Source: Pseudomonas fluorescens (GTDB taxonomy: Bacteria > Pseudomonadota > Gammaproteobacteria > Pseudomonadales > Pseudomonadaceae). Taken from it: a DNA stretch of 64,000 nucleotides. The stretch covers positions 434,001 to 498,000 of the forward strand of contig NZ_LR134318.1 in the NCBI RefSeq assembly GCF_900636825.1, read 5' to 3'. The notes beneath the pieces are model-generated. The model did no database searches and had not been told where the DNA came from. It worked only from the letters and a program-made list of their open reading frames with translations. Below are positions 37,624-47,900 of this stretch, piece after piece (the first letter of the stretch is position 1; every line of letters begins with the position of its first letter). The position numbers and the translations under genes were made by a program.

Positions 37624-39426
37624 TCAGAACCACGCATCCTGCATCGCCAGACACGTATCATCCCGCGCCTCCAGCAAATCCAGCTCATGCTGACAGCCCG
37701 GCACTTCCCACGTCAGGAAGTACCGTGCCGCCTGCAACTTGCCCTGATAAAAGTCAGCATCCGCGGCGTTGCCTTTGGCCAAGCCTTCCTCGGCACGAAT
37801 CGCTTGCTCCAGCCAGCGCCAGCCGATCACCGTATGCCCGAATACCTTCAAGTACAGTGCCGAGTTTGCCAGGCTGCTGTTGACCTTGCCTTGAGCCAGA
37901 TCGGTCAGCAAACCGATGGTCACCGTTTGCAGGCGCGCCACCAGTTTTTCCAATGGTTCGCGCAACGCAATCAGCGTTTCGTGGGCTGATGCGCGCTCAG
38001 CGGTGTTGGCGATCAGCCGAACCAACTGCTTCAACCCCGCGCCGCCGTTCTGTGCCAGTTTGCGCCCGAGCAAATCCAGCGACTGGATGCCGTGGGTGCC
38101 TTCGTGGATCGGGTTCAAACGGTTGTCGCGGTAATACTGCTCCACCGGATATTCGCGGGTGTAGCCGTGGCCGCCAAGAATCTGGATCGCCAGTTCGTTG
38201 GCCTTGAGGCAGAACTCCGACGGCCAGGATTTGACGATCGGGGTGAGCAGATCCAGCAACTCATGGGCTTGCTTGCGCTCAGCCTCGGTTTCCAGCGTCG
38301 TGGTGTCATCGAACAGGCGCGCGGCATACAGGCCGAGGTCAAAGGCACCTTCGACGTAGGATTTCTGCGTCAACAGCATGCGTCTGACATCGGCGTGCTG
38401 AATGATCGCTACCGGCGCGGTCGACGGGTCCTTGCTGTCCGGCACCCGCCCTTGCGGGCGTTCCCGGGCGTATTCCAGCGAATACAGGTAACCGGCATAG
38501 CCGAGCATTACCGCGCCCATGCCGACGCCAATGCGCGCTTCGTTCATCATCTGGAACATGTAGCTCAGCCCGTGATGCGCCTTGCCCACCAGATAGCCAA
38601 CGCACTCGCCGTTGTCGCCGAAATTCAGTGCGGTCGATGTTGTGCCGCGCCAGCCCATCTTGTGAAAGAGCCCGGCCAGCAACACGTCGTTGCGCTGACC
38701 GAGGCTGCCGTCATCGTTAACCAGAAATTTCGGCACGATGAACAGCGAAATGCCTTTGACCCCCGGCGGCGCGTCCGGGAGTTTCGCCAGCACCATGTGC
38801 ACGATGTTCTCCGAAAGCGGGTGGTCGCCGCCGGAGATGAAAATCTTGTTGCCCTTGAGACGATAGGTGCCGTCGGACGCAGGCTCCGCGCGGGTGCGAA
38901 TATCCGACAGCGATGATCCAGCGTGCGGTTCGGTCAGGGCCATGGTGCCGAAGAATCGGCCATCGATCATCGGTTGCAGGAAGCGTTGTTTCTGTTCGTC
39001 GCTGCCGAAACTTTCAATCAGGTTCGCTGCGCCCATGGTCAGAAACGGGTAGGACGTCGAAGCGGCGTTGGCTGACTGGAAATGCGCGAAACAGGCTTGC
39101 GAGAGCAACGTAGGAAGTTGCATGCCGCCGGCGTCGAAACTTCGCGCGGCGTTGAGGAATCCGGCTTCGAGGAAGGCATCCACCGCAGGTTTTACCTCGG
39201 GAATCAGAATTGCCTGGCCATCTTCATAGCGCGGCTCGTTTTCGTCGCCCTTGCGGTTGTGTGGGGCGAAATACTTCTCGGCGATGTTGCGCGCAGTGCC
39301 GATGGCGGCGTCGAAGGTCTCACGATTGTGCTCGGCAAAACGCTCACGCCGGGTCAGGCCCTCGGCATCGAGGACTTCATACAGCTCGAAAGCCAGATTG
39401 CGGGAACTGAGCAGCGTCTCGGACAT
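37624..39426 (-). CDS. Acyl-CoA dehydrogenase with C-terminal extension (DmdC-like)
   Basis: The 600-residue FAD enzyme has ALTEPHAGSSLSDIRTRA as the FAD-binding loop, ISGGDHPLSENIVH, and ILGGHGYTREYPVEQYYRD near the end of the dehydrogenase domain, then a C-terminal domain of about 130 residues. The length and extension match the DmdC/FadE-like group that includes 3-methylmercaptopropionyl-CoA dehydrogenase. The physiological acyl-CoA cannot be told from sequence. It stands alone, with the long inverted repeat behind its stop codon. Confidence 0.9.
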   Translation of the reverse strand: MSETLLSSRNLAFELYEVLDAEGLTRRERFAEHNRETFDAAIGTARNIAEKYFAPHNRKGDENEPRYEDGQAILIPEVKPAVDAFLEAGFLNAARSFDAGGMQLPTLLSQACFAHFQSANAASTSYPFLTMGAANLIESFGSDEQKQRFLQPMIDGRFFGTMALTEPHAGSSLSDIRTRAEPASDGTYRLKGNKIFISGGDHPLSENIVHMVLAKLPDAPPGVKGISLFIVPKFLVNDDGSLGQRNDVLLAGLFHKMGWRGTTSTALNFGDNGECVGYLVGKAHHGLSYMFQMMNEARIGVGMGAVMLGYAGYLYSLEYARERPQGRVPDSKDPSTAPVAIIQHADVRRMLLTQKSYVEGAFDLGLYAARLFDDTTTLETEAERKQAHELLDLLTPIVKSWPSEFCLKANELAIQILGGHGYTREYPVEQYYRDNRLNPIHEGTHGIQSLDLLGRKLAQNGGAGLKQLVRLIANTAERASAHETLIALREPLEKLVARLQTVTIGLLTDLAQGKVNSSLANSALYLKVFGHTVIGWRWLEQAIRAEEGLAKGNAADADFYQGKLQAARYFLTWEVPGCQHELDLLEARDDTCLAMQDAWF

Positions 39427-39513
39427 GGCGGCCTACCTGGAAATTGGGATTGGGCCGAGTCTAGGCGTGCTGATAAAGGCTGAACAGGATGATTGATGTG
39501 CGTGATACAGAAG

Positions 39514-39583
39514 CAAAAGATCGCAGCCTTCGGCAGCTCCTACACCGTTCTCTGTAGGAGCTGCCGAAGGCTGCGATCTTTTG
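39514..39583. repeat. REP-type inverted repeat pair (family B)
   Basis: Perfectly matched arms (CAAAAGATCGCAGCCTTCGG and complement) lie between the acyl-CoA dehydrogenase start and the putA stop. Confidence 0.92.
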
Positions 39584-39605
39584 ATCTTCTGTAGGCGTAA
39601 TTCCA

Positions 39606-39624
39606 GGCGACCATTGCGGTCGCC
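39606..39624 (-). terminator. Possible putA terminator hairpin
   Basis: GGCGACC/GGTCGCC with a 5-base loop lies 15 bases past the putA stop. There is no T run, so termination is uncertain. Confidence 0.35.
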
Positions 39625-39638
39625 GGGCTTACAGCGGT

Positions 39639-42600
39639 TTAGCCGATGGTCATCAAGCTGGCATTACCACCCGCAGCAGCAGTGTTGACGCTCAACGCCC
39701 GCTCAATCACCAGACGCTCCAGCGCAATGTTGGTCTCGCCCTGGGACAAGCCCTGAACCCCAACAATCGCGCCGGCACGCTTGGCAATCTGCTGGCAAAC
39801 GCCGCGCAACTGGTCGGAATGGCCGTGATGCAGTACCGCGTCAAACACCACGTCGTCCTTGGCCCAGTCGGAAACCAGTTTGATCCGCGCCTGAATGTCC
39901 TTCGGCAGGCGTGCGAACAATGCCTTGCTGATGTCGGACTCCGGCCACACTGCCGAACCGCCGACGGCCAATACCGCAGCCAGTTGCGTCAGCAGATCAC
40001 CTTCAACTTCCGCCAGGCACAGCACGTGTTCACGCGGCAGGATCGCGTAGCTGTTTTTCTCGCCGGTCGGGCCGGCCAGCACACGGGTGATGCCGCTCTG
40101 CGATTGCGCAGCGTACTGCACGCACAGGCTGCTGAGGTCCGCGTATTTGTTGCTCTCGGCCCAGGCTTTCAGCGCATGCAGCGGTTTGCTCATTGCATCG
40201 CGCAGTCGAACGTCCGGGGCGATAACGGCATCGCCGCGAGCGAAGGATTGTTCGATGGCGTCGGTAGGACGTGTCGCCAACAAGCGGTACAGGTACAGCG
40301 GGCCACCGGCCTTCGGGCCAGTACCCGAGAGGCCTTCGCCGCCGAATGGCTGCACACCGACCACGGCACCGACGATGTTGCGGTTGACGTAGACGTTACC
40401 GGCGTTGACGTTGTCGATCACCTTGGCAATGGTCTCGTCGATGCGCGTGTGCACACCCAGCGTCAGGCCATAACCGGAAGCGTTGATCTGGCCGATCAGC
40501 TGATCCAGCTCTTTGCGCTTGTAGCGCACCACGTGCAGCACCGGGCCGAAAATCTCACGTTGCAACTCGTCGAAGCTTTCCAGCTCGATCAGCGTCGGCA
40601 TGACGAAGGTGCCGCGTTTGACCTCTTCACTGTCGGCAATCGCTACCTGGTACACGTTGCGACCTTTATCGCGCATGCCCTGGATGTGCTTGTCGATGCC
40701 AGCCTTGGCTTCGGCGTCGATCACCGGGCCGATGTCCACGGACAGGCGCTCAGGGTTGCCGAGACGGCTTTCGGCCATCGCACCTTTGAGCATTTCGATG
40801 ACGCGATCGGCGGAATCTTCCTGCAGACACAGTACCCGCAGCGCCGAGCAGCGCTGACCGGCGCTATCGAACGCCGACGACACCACGTCGATCACGACTT
40901 GTTCGGTCAGTGCCGAGGAGTCGACGATCATTGCGTTCTGGCCACCGGTTTCGGCGATCAGCGGAATCGGACGGCCCTGGCTGTCGAGACGGCCAGCGAT
41001 GTTGCGTTGCAGCAGACGCGCAACTTCGGTGGAGCCAGTGAACATCACGCCTTTGACGCGCTCGTCGCCTACCAGACCAGCGCCGACGGTTTCACCGCGA
41101 CCCGGCAGCAGTTGCAGAACGCCTTCCGGGATCCCGGCTTCGAGCATCAGGCGCACGGCCTGAGCGGCGACCAGCGGGGTTTGCTCAGCGGGTTTGGCCA
41201 GTACCGGGTTACCGGCAGCCAACGCTGCAGCCACTTGACCACTGAAGATCGCCAGCGGGAAGTTCCACGGGCTGATGCACACCACCGGACCCAGTGGGCG
41301 GTGGGCGTCGTTGCTGAAATCGTTGCGCGCTTGCACCGCGTAATAGCGCAGGAAGTCGACGGCTTCGCGGACTTCAGCGATGGCGTTGGCGTAGGTCTTG
41401 CCGGCTTCACGAGCCAACAGGCCCATCAGCGGCTGGATCTCGCCTTCCATCAAGTCAGCGGCACGTTCCAGAATTGCCGCACGTTCGGCCGGCGGGGTGG
41501 CCTGCCAGATCGGCGCGGCGTTCAGCGCGCATTGAATGGCGTTGTCGACGTCTTCGACGGTGGCTTCCTGAACATGACCGACCACATCGCGGTGGTCCGA
41601 CGGGTTCAGAACGGCAACCGGTGTTTCGTTGCTGGAGGCGCAACCGAGCATCGGCGCGGCTTTCCAGTCGTTGTGTGCAGTCGCCAGCAGGGCGCAAGAC
41701 AACGACGCCAGACGATGCTCGTTGGCCATGTCGATGCCGCTGGAATTGGCGCGCTCGGTACCGTACAGGTCACGCGGCAGCGGAATGCGCGGGTGCGGCA
41801 GGCCGAAACCACCTTCCACGGTCGCCATTTGCTCGATCTGCGCCACGGGATCGGCGACCAGTTCCTGAATCGATATCGACTGGTCGGCGATGCGGTTGAC
41901 GAACGAGGTGTTCGCGCCGTTTTCCAGCAAGCGACGGACGAGGTAGGCGAGCAAGGTTTCGTGAGTGCCAACCGGAGCGTACACGCGGCACGGACGGTTC
42001 AGCTTGCCTTCGGAAACTTTGCCTACAACTTGTTCGTAGAGCGGTTCGCCCATGCCGTGCAGGCACTGGAATTCGTACTGGCCCGGGTAATAGTTCTGAC
42101 CGGCGATGTGGTAAATCGCCGACAGGGTATGGGCGTTGTGCGTGGCGAATTGCGGGTAAATGACTTCCGGCACCGACAGCAGTTTGCGTGCGCAAGCGAT
42201 GTAGGAAACGTCGGTGTACACCTTGCGGGTGTAGACCGGATAGCCTTCCAGACCTTCGACCTGGGCGCGCTTGATTTCGCTGTCCCAGTACGCGCCTTTT
42301 ACCAGGCGGATCATCAGACGGTGACGGCTGCGGCGCGCCAGATCGATCACGTAGTCGATCACGTACGGGCAACGCTTCTGGTAAGCCTGAATAACAAAAC
42401 CGATACCGTTCCAGCCGGTCAGTTGCGGTTCGAAGCACAGACGCTCGAGCAGATCCAGCGACAGTTCCAGACGGTCGGCTTCTTCGGCGTCAATGTTCAG
42501 GCCGATGTCGTATTGCTTGGCCAGCAAGGTCAGCGACAGCAGACGCGGATACAACTCATCCATCACCCGCTCGTACTGCGCACGGCTGTAACGCGGGTGC

Positions 42601-43592
42601 AGTGCCGAAAGCTTGATGGAAATGCCCGGGCCTTCATAAATCCCACGACCGTGGGAGGCTTTGCCGATCGAGTGGATCGCTTGTTCGTACGAGGCCAGGT
42701 ATTTTTGCGCGTCGACTTCGGTGAGTGCCGCTTCACCGAGCATGTCGTAGGAATAACGGAAGCCTTTGGCTTCGAACTTGCTCGCGTTGGCCAACGCTTC
42801 GGCGATGGTTTCGCCGGTGACGAACTGCTCGCCCATCAGGCGCATGGCCATGTCGACGCCCTTGCGGATCATCGGCTCGCCACTCTTGCCAATGATGCGG
42901 CTGAGCGAGGAGGTCAGGCCGGCTTCGTTGTGCGTCGACACCAGTTTGCCGGTCAGCAGCAGGCCCCAGGTCGCAGCGTTAACGAACAGCGATGGGCTGT
43001 TGCCCAAATGCGGATGCCAGTTGCCAGTGCTGATCTTGTCGCGGATCAGTGCGTCGCGAGTGCCCTTGTCCGGGATACGCAGCAGCGCTTCAGCCAGGCA
43101 CATCAGCGCCACGCCTTCCTGCGACGACAGGGAAAATTCCTGCAGCAGCCCCTGAACAATGCCCGCACGACCGCCGGCACTTTTCTGGTTACGCAGTTTT
43201 TCCGCGATAGTCGCGGCGAGTTTATTGGTGGCTTCGGCCATTGGTGCCGGTAGACGTGCCTGCTCGATCAGCATCGGCACGACTTCTGGCTCAGGGCGAC
43301 GGTAAGCGGCGGTGATCGAAGCGCGCAAAACGGATTGCGGCAGGATGCTTTCAGCGAATTCGAGGAAGCACTGGTGAGCGTGATCGGTGTGGACTTCGCC
43401 CGCCTCATCGGCGTCCTTGGCGGTCAAACCGTTCAGCTCGGTCAGGGTTGCACCACCCTCGAGTTTTTCCAGGTAATTGAAAATTGCCTGCTTGATCAGC
43501 CAGTGCGGCGTGCGATCAATCGAGGTTGCGGCAGCCTTCAGGCGCTCGCGGGTCGGGTCATCGAGTTTGACCCCAAGGGTGGTGGTAGCCAT
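39639..43592 (-). CDS. putA: Trifunctional PutA: proline dehydrogenase, P5C dehydrogenase and repressor
   Basis: The product has 1317 residues. An N-terminal ribbon-helix-helix (MATTTLGVKLDDPTRERLKA) binds DNA. The FAD proline dehydrogenase barrel covers roughly residues 190-560, including VKGAYWDSEIKRAQVEGL. The P5C dehydrogenase domain has the LIAETGGQNAMIVDSS segment and the nucleophile Cys in DSAGQRCSALRVL. It oxidises proline to glutamate at the membrane and represses put genes when proline is low. The ATG at 43592 has GAGG 8 bases upstream. Divergent putP completes the pathway. Confidence 0.97.
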   Translation of the reverse strand: MATTTLGVKLDDPTRERLKAAATSIDRTPHWLIKQAIFNYLEKLEGGATLTELNGLTAKDADEAGEVHTDHAHQCFLEFAESILPQSVLRASITAAYRRPEPEVVPMLIEQARLPAPMAEATNKLAATIAEKLRNQKSAGGRAGIVQGLLQEFSLSSQEGVALMCLAEALLRIPDKGTRDALIRDKISTGNWHPHLGNSPSLFVNAATWGLLLTGKLVSTHNEAGLTSSLSRIIGKSGEPMIRKGVDMAMRLMGEQFVTGETIAEALANASKFEAKGFRYSYDMLGEAALTEVDAQKYLASYEQAIHSIGKASHGRGIYEGPGISIKLSALHPRYSRAQYERVMDELYPRLLSLTLLAKQYDIGLNIDAEEADRLELSLDLLERLCFEPQLTGWNGIGFVIQAYQKRCPYVIDYVIDLARRSRHRLMIRLVKGAYWDSEIKRAQVEGLEGYPVYTRKVYTDVSYIACARKLLSVPEVIYPQFATHNAHTLSAIYHIAGQNYYPGQYEFQCLHGMGEPLYEQVVGKVSEGKLNRPCRVYAPVGTHETLLAYLVRRLLENGANTSFVNRIADQSISIQELVADPVAQIEQMATVEGGFGLPHPRIPLPRDLYGTERANSSGIDMANEHRLASLSCALLATAHNDWKAAPMLGCASSNETPVAVLNPSDHRDVVGHVQEATVEDVDNAIQCALNAAPIWQATPPAERAAILERAADLMEGEIQPLMGLLAREAGKTYANAIAEVREAVDFLRYYAVQARNDFSNDAHRPLGPVVCISPWNFPLAIFSGQVAAALAAGNPVLAKPAEQTPLVAAQAVRLMLEAGIPEGVLQLLPGRGETVGAGLVGDERVKGVMFTGSTEVARLLQRNIAGRLDSQGRPIPLIAETGGQNAMIVDSSALTEQVVIDVVSSAFDSAGQRCSALRVLCLQEDSADRVIEMLKGAMAESRLGNPERLSVDIGPVIDAEAKAGIDKHIQGMRDKGRNVYQVAIADSEEVKRGTFVMPTLIELESFDELQREIFGPVLHVVRYKRKELDQLIGQINASGYGLTLGVHTRIDETIAKVIDNVNAGNVYVNRNIVGAVVGVQPFGGEGLSGTGPKAGGPLYLYRLLATRPTDAIEQSFARGDAVIAPDVRLRDAMSKPLHALKAWAESNKYADLSSLCVQYAAQSQSGITRVLAGPTGEKNSYAILPREHVLCLAEVEGDLLTQLAAVLAVGGSAVWPESDISKALFARLPKDIQARIKLVSDWAKDDVVFDAVLHHGHSDQLRGVCQQIAKRAGAIVGVQGLSQGETNIALERLVIERALSVNTAAAGGNASLMTIG

Positions 43593-43664
43593 ATTTTTAT
43601 CCTCATGGTTGCCACAGTTGCGTGGCATCAGCTGGCGGCAAGATTAGCTGCGCACTGAATGAGG

Positions 43665-43902
43665 TGCAACCGGGTGCAACCCTTTTTTGTCGGAAAAAAG
43701 CGCAACTCGTCAGGAAATAAATTCCTCGGCGAAAGTGCCGCCCCCGCTTGGTGCTTTTGCTTCTAGCAAAGGGCCATGACTGCGATAAAAGGGAGCAAAA
43801 ACGGGGTGATTATCGATAAATCCGACTAGGTGCAACTTAATCTCATGAAATTGGTTGCACCTTATTTGATTTGTTGCATAGCATTCGCGCCCAAGGTGCA
43901 AC
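43665..43902. promoter_or_regulatory. Cluster of six PutA-type operator sites (GTTGCA)
   Basis: The hexamer GTTGCA or its complement TGCAAC occurs at 43665, 43675, 43831, 43854, 43873 and 43897 in the 457-base gap between divergent putA and putP. E. coli PutA binds the same GTTGCA hexamer through its ribbon-helix-helix. The sites form two groups, one near putA and one near putP. The rest of 43593-44049 holds no gene. Confidence 0.82.
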
Positions 43903-44049
43903 CGGAATTAATCCGGCGCACCGGCTGATGGCTTTCCTGGGGAAACATCAGACCTAAATGCGCGGGATCCCGGATCGTCTGCCAAACGTCGTCGTTTGCG
44001 AGCGGTTCACCACCGCCGCTACATAAAAACAAAGCCAGGGCGTAACTCA

Positions 44050-45534
44050 ATGAGCGTAAGCAATCCAACCCTGATCACATTCGTGATCTACATCGCAGCA
44101 ATGGTGCTGATCGGCTTGATGGCCTATCGCTCCACCAATAACCTTTCTGACTATATTCTCGGCGGTCGCAGCCTCGGCAGTGTCGTTACCGCGCTGTCTG
44201 CCGGTGCCTCCGACATGAGCGGCTGGTTGCTGATGGGCCTGCCAGGCGCCATCTACATGTCCGGTCTTTCCGAAAGCTGGATCGCCATCGGTCTGGTCAT
44301 CGGTGCCTACCTGAACTGGCTGTTTGTTGCCGGCCGTCTGCGCGTCCAGACCGAGCACAACGGCGACGCCCTGACCCTGCCGGACTACTTCGCCAGCCGT
44401 TTTGAAGACAAGAGCGGCCTGCTGCGGATTATCTCGGCGATCGTGATTCTGGTGTTCTTCACCATCTATTGCGCTTCCGGCATCGTGGCCGGTGCCCGCC
44501 TGTTCGAAAGCACCTTCGGCATGTCCTACGAAACGGCACTTTGGGCCGGTGCGGCGGCGACGATTGCCTACACCTTCATCGGCGGTTTCCTCGCGGTGAG
44601 CTGGACCGACACTGTGCAAGCCACGCTGATGATCTTCGCGCTGATCCTGACGCCGATCATCGTTCTGTTGGCCACCGGCGGCGTCGATACCACGTTCCTG
44701 GCCATCGAAGCCAAGGACCCGAGCAACTTCGACATGCTCAAGGGCACCACTTTCATCGGCATCATCTCGCTGATGGGCTGGGGTCTGGGCTACTTCGGTC
44801 AGCCGCACATCCTCGCGCGTTTCATGGCCGCGGACTCGGTGAAATCGATCGCCAAGGCGCGTCGCATTTCCATGACCTGGATGATCCTGTGCCTGGGCGG
44901 CACCGTGGCGGTGGGCTTCTTCGGTATCGCTTACTTCTCGGCGCACCCGGAAGTGGCGGGCGCGGTCACCGAAAACCCTGAGCGTGTGTTCATCGAACTG
45001 GCCAAGATCCTCTTCAACCCATGGGTTGCCGGTGTCTTGCTGTCGGCCATTCTGGCTGCCGTGATGAGCACTTTGAGCTGCCAGTTGCTGGTGTGCTCGA
45101 GCGCTTTGACCGAAGACTTCTACAAAACCTTCCTGCGCAAATCCGCTTCCCAGGTTGAACTGGTTTGGGTTGGCCGTGCGATGGTGTTGCTGGTTGCCCT
45201 GATCGCTATCGGCCTGGCCGCCAACCCGGAAAACCGCGTACTGGGCCTGGTGTCCTACGCCTGGGCTGGTTTCGGTGCGGCGTTCGGTCCGGTTGTACTG
45301 ATTTCCGTGATCTGGAAAGACATGACCCGCAACGGCGCACTGGCCGGCATCATCGTTGGTGCGGTGACCGTGGTGGTGTGGAAGCATTTCGAACTGCTGG
45401 GTCTGTACGAAATCATCCCGGGCTTCATCTTTGCCAGTTTGGCGATCTACTTTGTCAGCAAGGCGGGCGAACCGACTCGCGGCATGGTTGAGCGCTTCCA
45501 GGCAGCGGAAAAAGATTTCAATCTGAACAAGTAA
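44050..45534 (+). CDS. putP: Sodium/proline symporter
   Basis: The 494-residue member of the sodium/solute symporter family has about 13 membrane helices. DYILGGRSLGSVVTALSAGA and SDMSGWLLMGLPG are hallmark PutP segments that include sodium- and proline-binding residues, and GYFGQPHILARFMAADS follows later. It imports proline with Na+ to feed PutA. The ATG at 44050 is followed by MSVSNPTLITFVIY; longer frames upstream cross the operator region and are not credible. A strong terminator follows. Confidence 0.97.
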   Translation: MSVSNPTLITFVIYIAAMVLIGLMAYRSTNNLSDYILGGRSLGSVVTALSAGASDMSGWLLMGLPGAIYMSGLSESWIAIGLVIGAYLNWLFVAGRLRVQTEHNGDALTLPDYFASRFEDKSGLLRIISAIVILVFFTIYCASGIVAGARLFESTFGMSYETALWAGAAATIAYTFIGGFLAVSWTDTVQATLMIFALILTPIIVLLATGGVDTTFLAIEAKDPSNFDMLKGTTFIGIISLMGWGLGYFGQPHILARFMAADSVKSIAKARRISMTWMILCLGGTVAVGFFGIAYFSAHPEVAGAVTENPERVFIELAKILFNPWVAGVLLSAILAAVMSTLSCQLLVCSSALTEDFYKTFLRKSASQVELVWVGRAMVLLVALIAIGLAANPENRVLGLVSYAWAGFGAAFGPVVLISVIWKDMTRNGALAGIIVGAVTVVVWKHFELLGLYEIIPGFIFASLAIYFVSKAGEPTRGMVERFQAAEKDFNLNK

Positions 45535-45557
45535 TGCGCTGAGCTTCGGCTCACACG

Positions 45558-45595
45558 AAAACGGCCCGTTTCCTACAGGAAGCGGGCCGTTTTTT
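45558..45595 (+). terminator. Rho-independent terminator after putP
   Basis: A GC-rich stem (ACGGCCCG with CGGGCCGT, extended by CCT/AGG near the loop) is followed by a T-run, about 25 bases after the putP stop. Confidence 0.92.
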
Positions 45596-45628
45596 GTTGC
45601 CTGTGATTTCTTGCGGACACTGGAGAAA

Positions 45629-45722
45629 CCTGTGGGAGCTGGCTTGCCAGCGATGGCGGTGCGTCAGTCAATGAATAAGTCGAATGTGCTGACCTCATCG
45701 CTGGCAAGCCAGCTCCCACAGG
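45629..45722. repeat. REP-type inverted repeat pair (family A)
   Basis: Perfect 27-base arms (45629-45655 and 45696-45722) fill much of the 350-base gap between putP and vgrG. The remaining part (45723-45884) should hold the vgrG promoter but shows no clear motif. Confidence 0.93.
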
Positions 45723-45884
45723 GTTTTGTGGTGTTTGTTCGGATTTGTCTGTAGTCGGATGTGCCAATTTTCAGATGGTTTTTCGACAATAGAAGTAGGG
45801 CAAATCTGATTTTCCCGTCACCCATTCATCACCCCTTGCCCCTCATGCAGAATCGCCCGCCCTCACACCGCAGAGAGACATCGG

Positions 45885-47900
45885 ATGTTCGCGCCTGCCA
45901 ATCAACCGCGTTTCACGTTGACCCTTGAAGGCGCCCAGCATGACCTCAAAGTCCTTGAGTTCACGGGCAAGGAAGCCATCAGCCAACCTTTTCGTTTCGA
46001 GCTGGAACTGGTCAGTGAACGACCGGATCTGGACCTGGAGAGCTTGCTGCACTGTGAGGCGTTTCTGAGTTTCGACGCCAACGGTTCCGGCGTTCACGGT
46101 CAGATTTATCAAGTGGGCCAGGGCGACTCCGGGAAACGTCTGACGCGTTATCACCTCAGCCTTGTCCCGCGTCTGACGTACCTGGGGCATCGCATCAATC
46201 AGCGGATTTTCCAGCACCTGAGCGTGCCGCAGATTGTCGAGCAGGTACTCAAGGATCATTCAATCCTGCGTGACGCTTTCGCATTTCGCCTCGGCAGCGA
46301 CTATCCGCCCCGCGAATATTGCGTGCAGTACGCCGAGAGCGACCTGGCGTTCATCCAGCGGTTGTGCGCAGAGGTCGGTATCCATTACCACTTTCAACAC
46401 AGCGCCGAAGGCCATCTGCTGGTATTCGGTGACGATCAAACCGTGTTCCCACGCCTCGCCAGACCGACGCTGTACCTGCCGGGCAGCGGGATGTCTGCGG
46501 GTGCGCCGGCGATCCAGCGGTTCAATGTACGGGTGGAAACCCGCACCAGCGTGGTCACTCGACGCGATTACAACTTCCTCAAACCGCGACTGCAATTGGA
46601 AGGGCGCTACGACGGCGAACAACGGCCGGTTCTGGAGGATTATCACTTTCCCGGCCAGTTCAATGATCGTGAAACCGGCAAGCATGTGGCGCAGCGAGCG
46701 CTTGAACGTCAGGCTGCGGATTACCGTCAGGCCGAAGGTGTCAGCGACGAATCCGCACTGGTGTGCGGACATTTCCTTCAACTGATCGACCACCCGCGTA
46801 ACGACTGGAACGATTTGTGGTTGCTGACCACAGTCGAGCACCATGGCCGACAGCCGCAAGTGCTGGAGGAGTCGGTAACCAGCGATGGGGAAGGATTCCA
46901 GGGTTACCGTAATACGTTTCGCGCCACGCCGTGGGCCGTGTTCTTTCGCCCGGCCCTGGGGCCGGAAAAGCCGCGCATGCTCGGTTACCAACCGGCGGTG
47001 GTGACTGGGCCGCAGGACACGGAAATCCATTGCGACGAATACGGCCGGGTGAAGGTGCAACTGGCCTGGGATCGCGAAGGTGAAATGAACGAGCATTCCA
47101 GTTGCTGGCTGCGGGTCGCCACGGGGTGGGCCCATGATCGTTACGGCAGTGTGCTGATTCCCCGCGTCGGCATGGAGGTGCTGGTCGGTTTCATTGATGC
47201 CGATGCCGACAAACCGTTGGTGGTCGGCTGCCTGCCCAACGCCGCGACGCCAGTGCCGCTGGATCTGCCGGCCGAAAAGACCCGCAGCATCTTCCGCAGT
47301 CAGAGCAGCCCCGGCGGTGGTGGCTACAACGAGTTACGCATCGAGGACAAGAAAGGCGCCGAGGAGATCTACCTGCGCGCCCAGCGCAACTGGACGCAGC
47401 ATGTGCTGAATGACCAACAGGTGCAGGTCGGCAACCAGCGCAGCATTGTCGTCACCGGCACTGCCCGGCATGAGTTGAAGGCCGATGAGCAACGCATCAC
47501 CCACGGCCAGCGCCAGGCCGAAGTGAAGCAGGATGATCACCTGACCGTCGCAGGCGACCGGCATATTCGCGTGAACAACCAAACCCTCAGTGCCGCAGCG
47601 CAACTCCATGTCAGCGCCGGCCAGCACGTGGTGATCGATGGCGGCGCGAGTGCAACGATTCAGGCCGGCGGGCAGTGGATCAACATCGGTCCGGGCGGGA
47701 TTTTCAGCAGCGTACCGATTGTCGTCGGTGGTGCGCCGATGGCGGCGATGAGTGCGGCGCCGGTTGTACCGGGGTTGCCGGGAAAATTGCTCGCAGCGCC
47801 GGCTGCCATGCTCACCGCCGCACAAATCATGAGTTTCAAAAGCGATGCGCCATTCTGCGAAGAATGTGAGCGTTGCAAGGACGGTGTCTGTGCAGCCTGA
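45885..47900 (+). CDS. vgrG: Type VI secretion tip protein VgrG
   Basis: The product has 671 residues. The gp27-like part (FTLTLEGAQHDLKVLEF, PQIVEQVLKDH, YCVQYAESDLAFIQRLCAE) is followed by the gp5-like OB domain (VVTGPQDTEIHCDEYGRVKVQ, SCWLRVATGWAHDRYG) and a beta-helix stretch rich in V-x-G repeats. The C-terminal tail ends CEECERCKDGVC at residues 658-669, a CxxCxxCxxxxC set that may bind metal. VgrG trimers cap the secreted Hcp tube and carry effectors. No structural T6SS genes are here, so this is an orphan vgrG unit. The DUF4123 gene follows with an overlap. Confidence 0.95.
   Translation: MFAPANQPRFTLTLEGAQHDLKVLEFTGKEAISQPFRFELELVSERPDLDLESLLHCEAFLSFDANGSGVHGQIYQVGQGDSGKRLTRYHLSLVPRLTYLGHRINQRIFQHLSVPQIVEQVLKDHSILRDAFAFRLGSDYPPREYCVQYAESDLAFIQRLCAEVGIHYHFQHSAEGHLLVFGDDQTVFPRLARPTLYLPGSGMSAGAPAIQRFNVRVETRTSVVTRRDYNFLKPRLQLEGRYDGEQRPVLEDYHFPGQFNDRETGKHVAQRALERQAADYRQAEGVSDESALVCGHFLQLIDHPRNDWNDLWLLTTVEHHGRQPQVLEESVTSDGEGFQGYRNTFRATPWAVFFRPALGPEKPRMLGYQPAVVTGPQDTEIHCDEYGRVKVQLAWDREGEMNEHSSCWLRVATGWAHDRYGSVLIPRVGMEVLVGFIDADADKPLVVGCLPNAATPVPLDLPAEKTRSIFRSQSSPGGGGYNELRIEDKKGAEEIYLRAQRNWTQHVLNDQQVQVGNQRSIVVTGTARHELKADEQRITHGQRQAEVKQDDHLTVAGDRHIRVNNQTLSAAAQLHVSAGQHVVIDGGASATIQAGGQWINIGPGGIFSSVPIVVGGAPMAAMSAAPVVPGLPGKLLAAPAAMLTAAQIMSFKSDAPFCEECERCKDGVCAA

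Noticed and set aside
39819-43253. Plus-strand open frame of about 1140 codons opposite putA
   Set aside because: PutA is certain from its domains. The antisense frame shows no motif and arises from codon bias.
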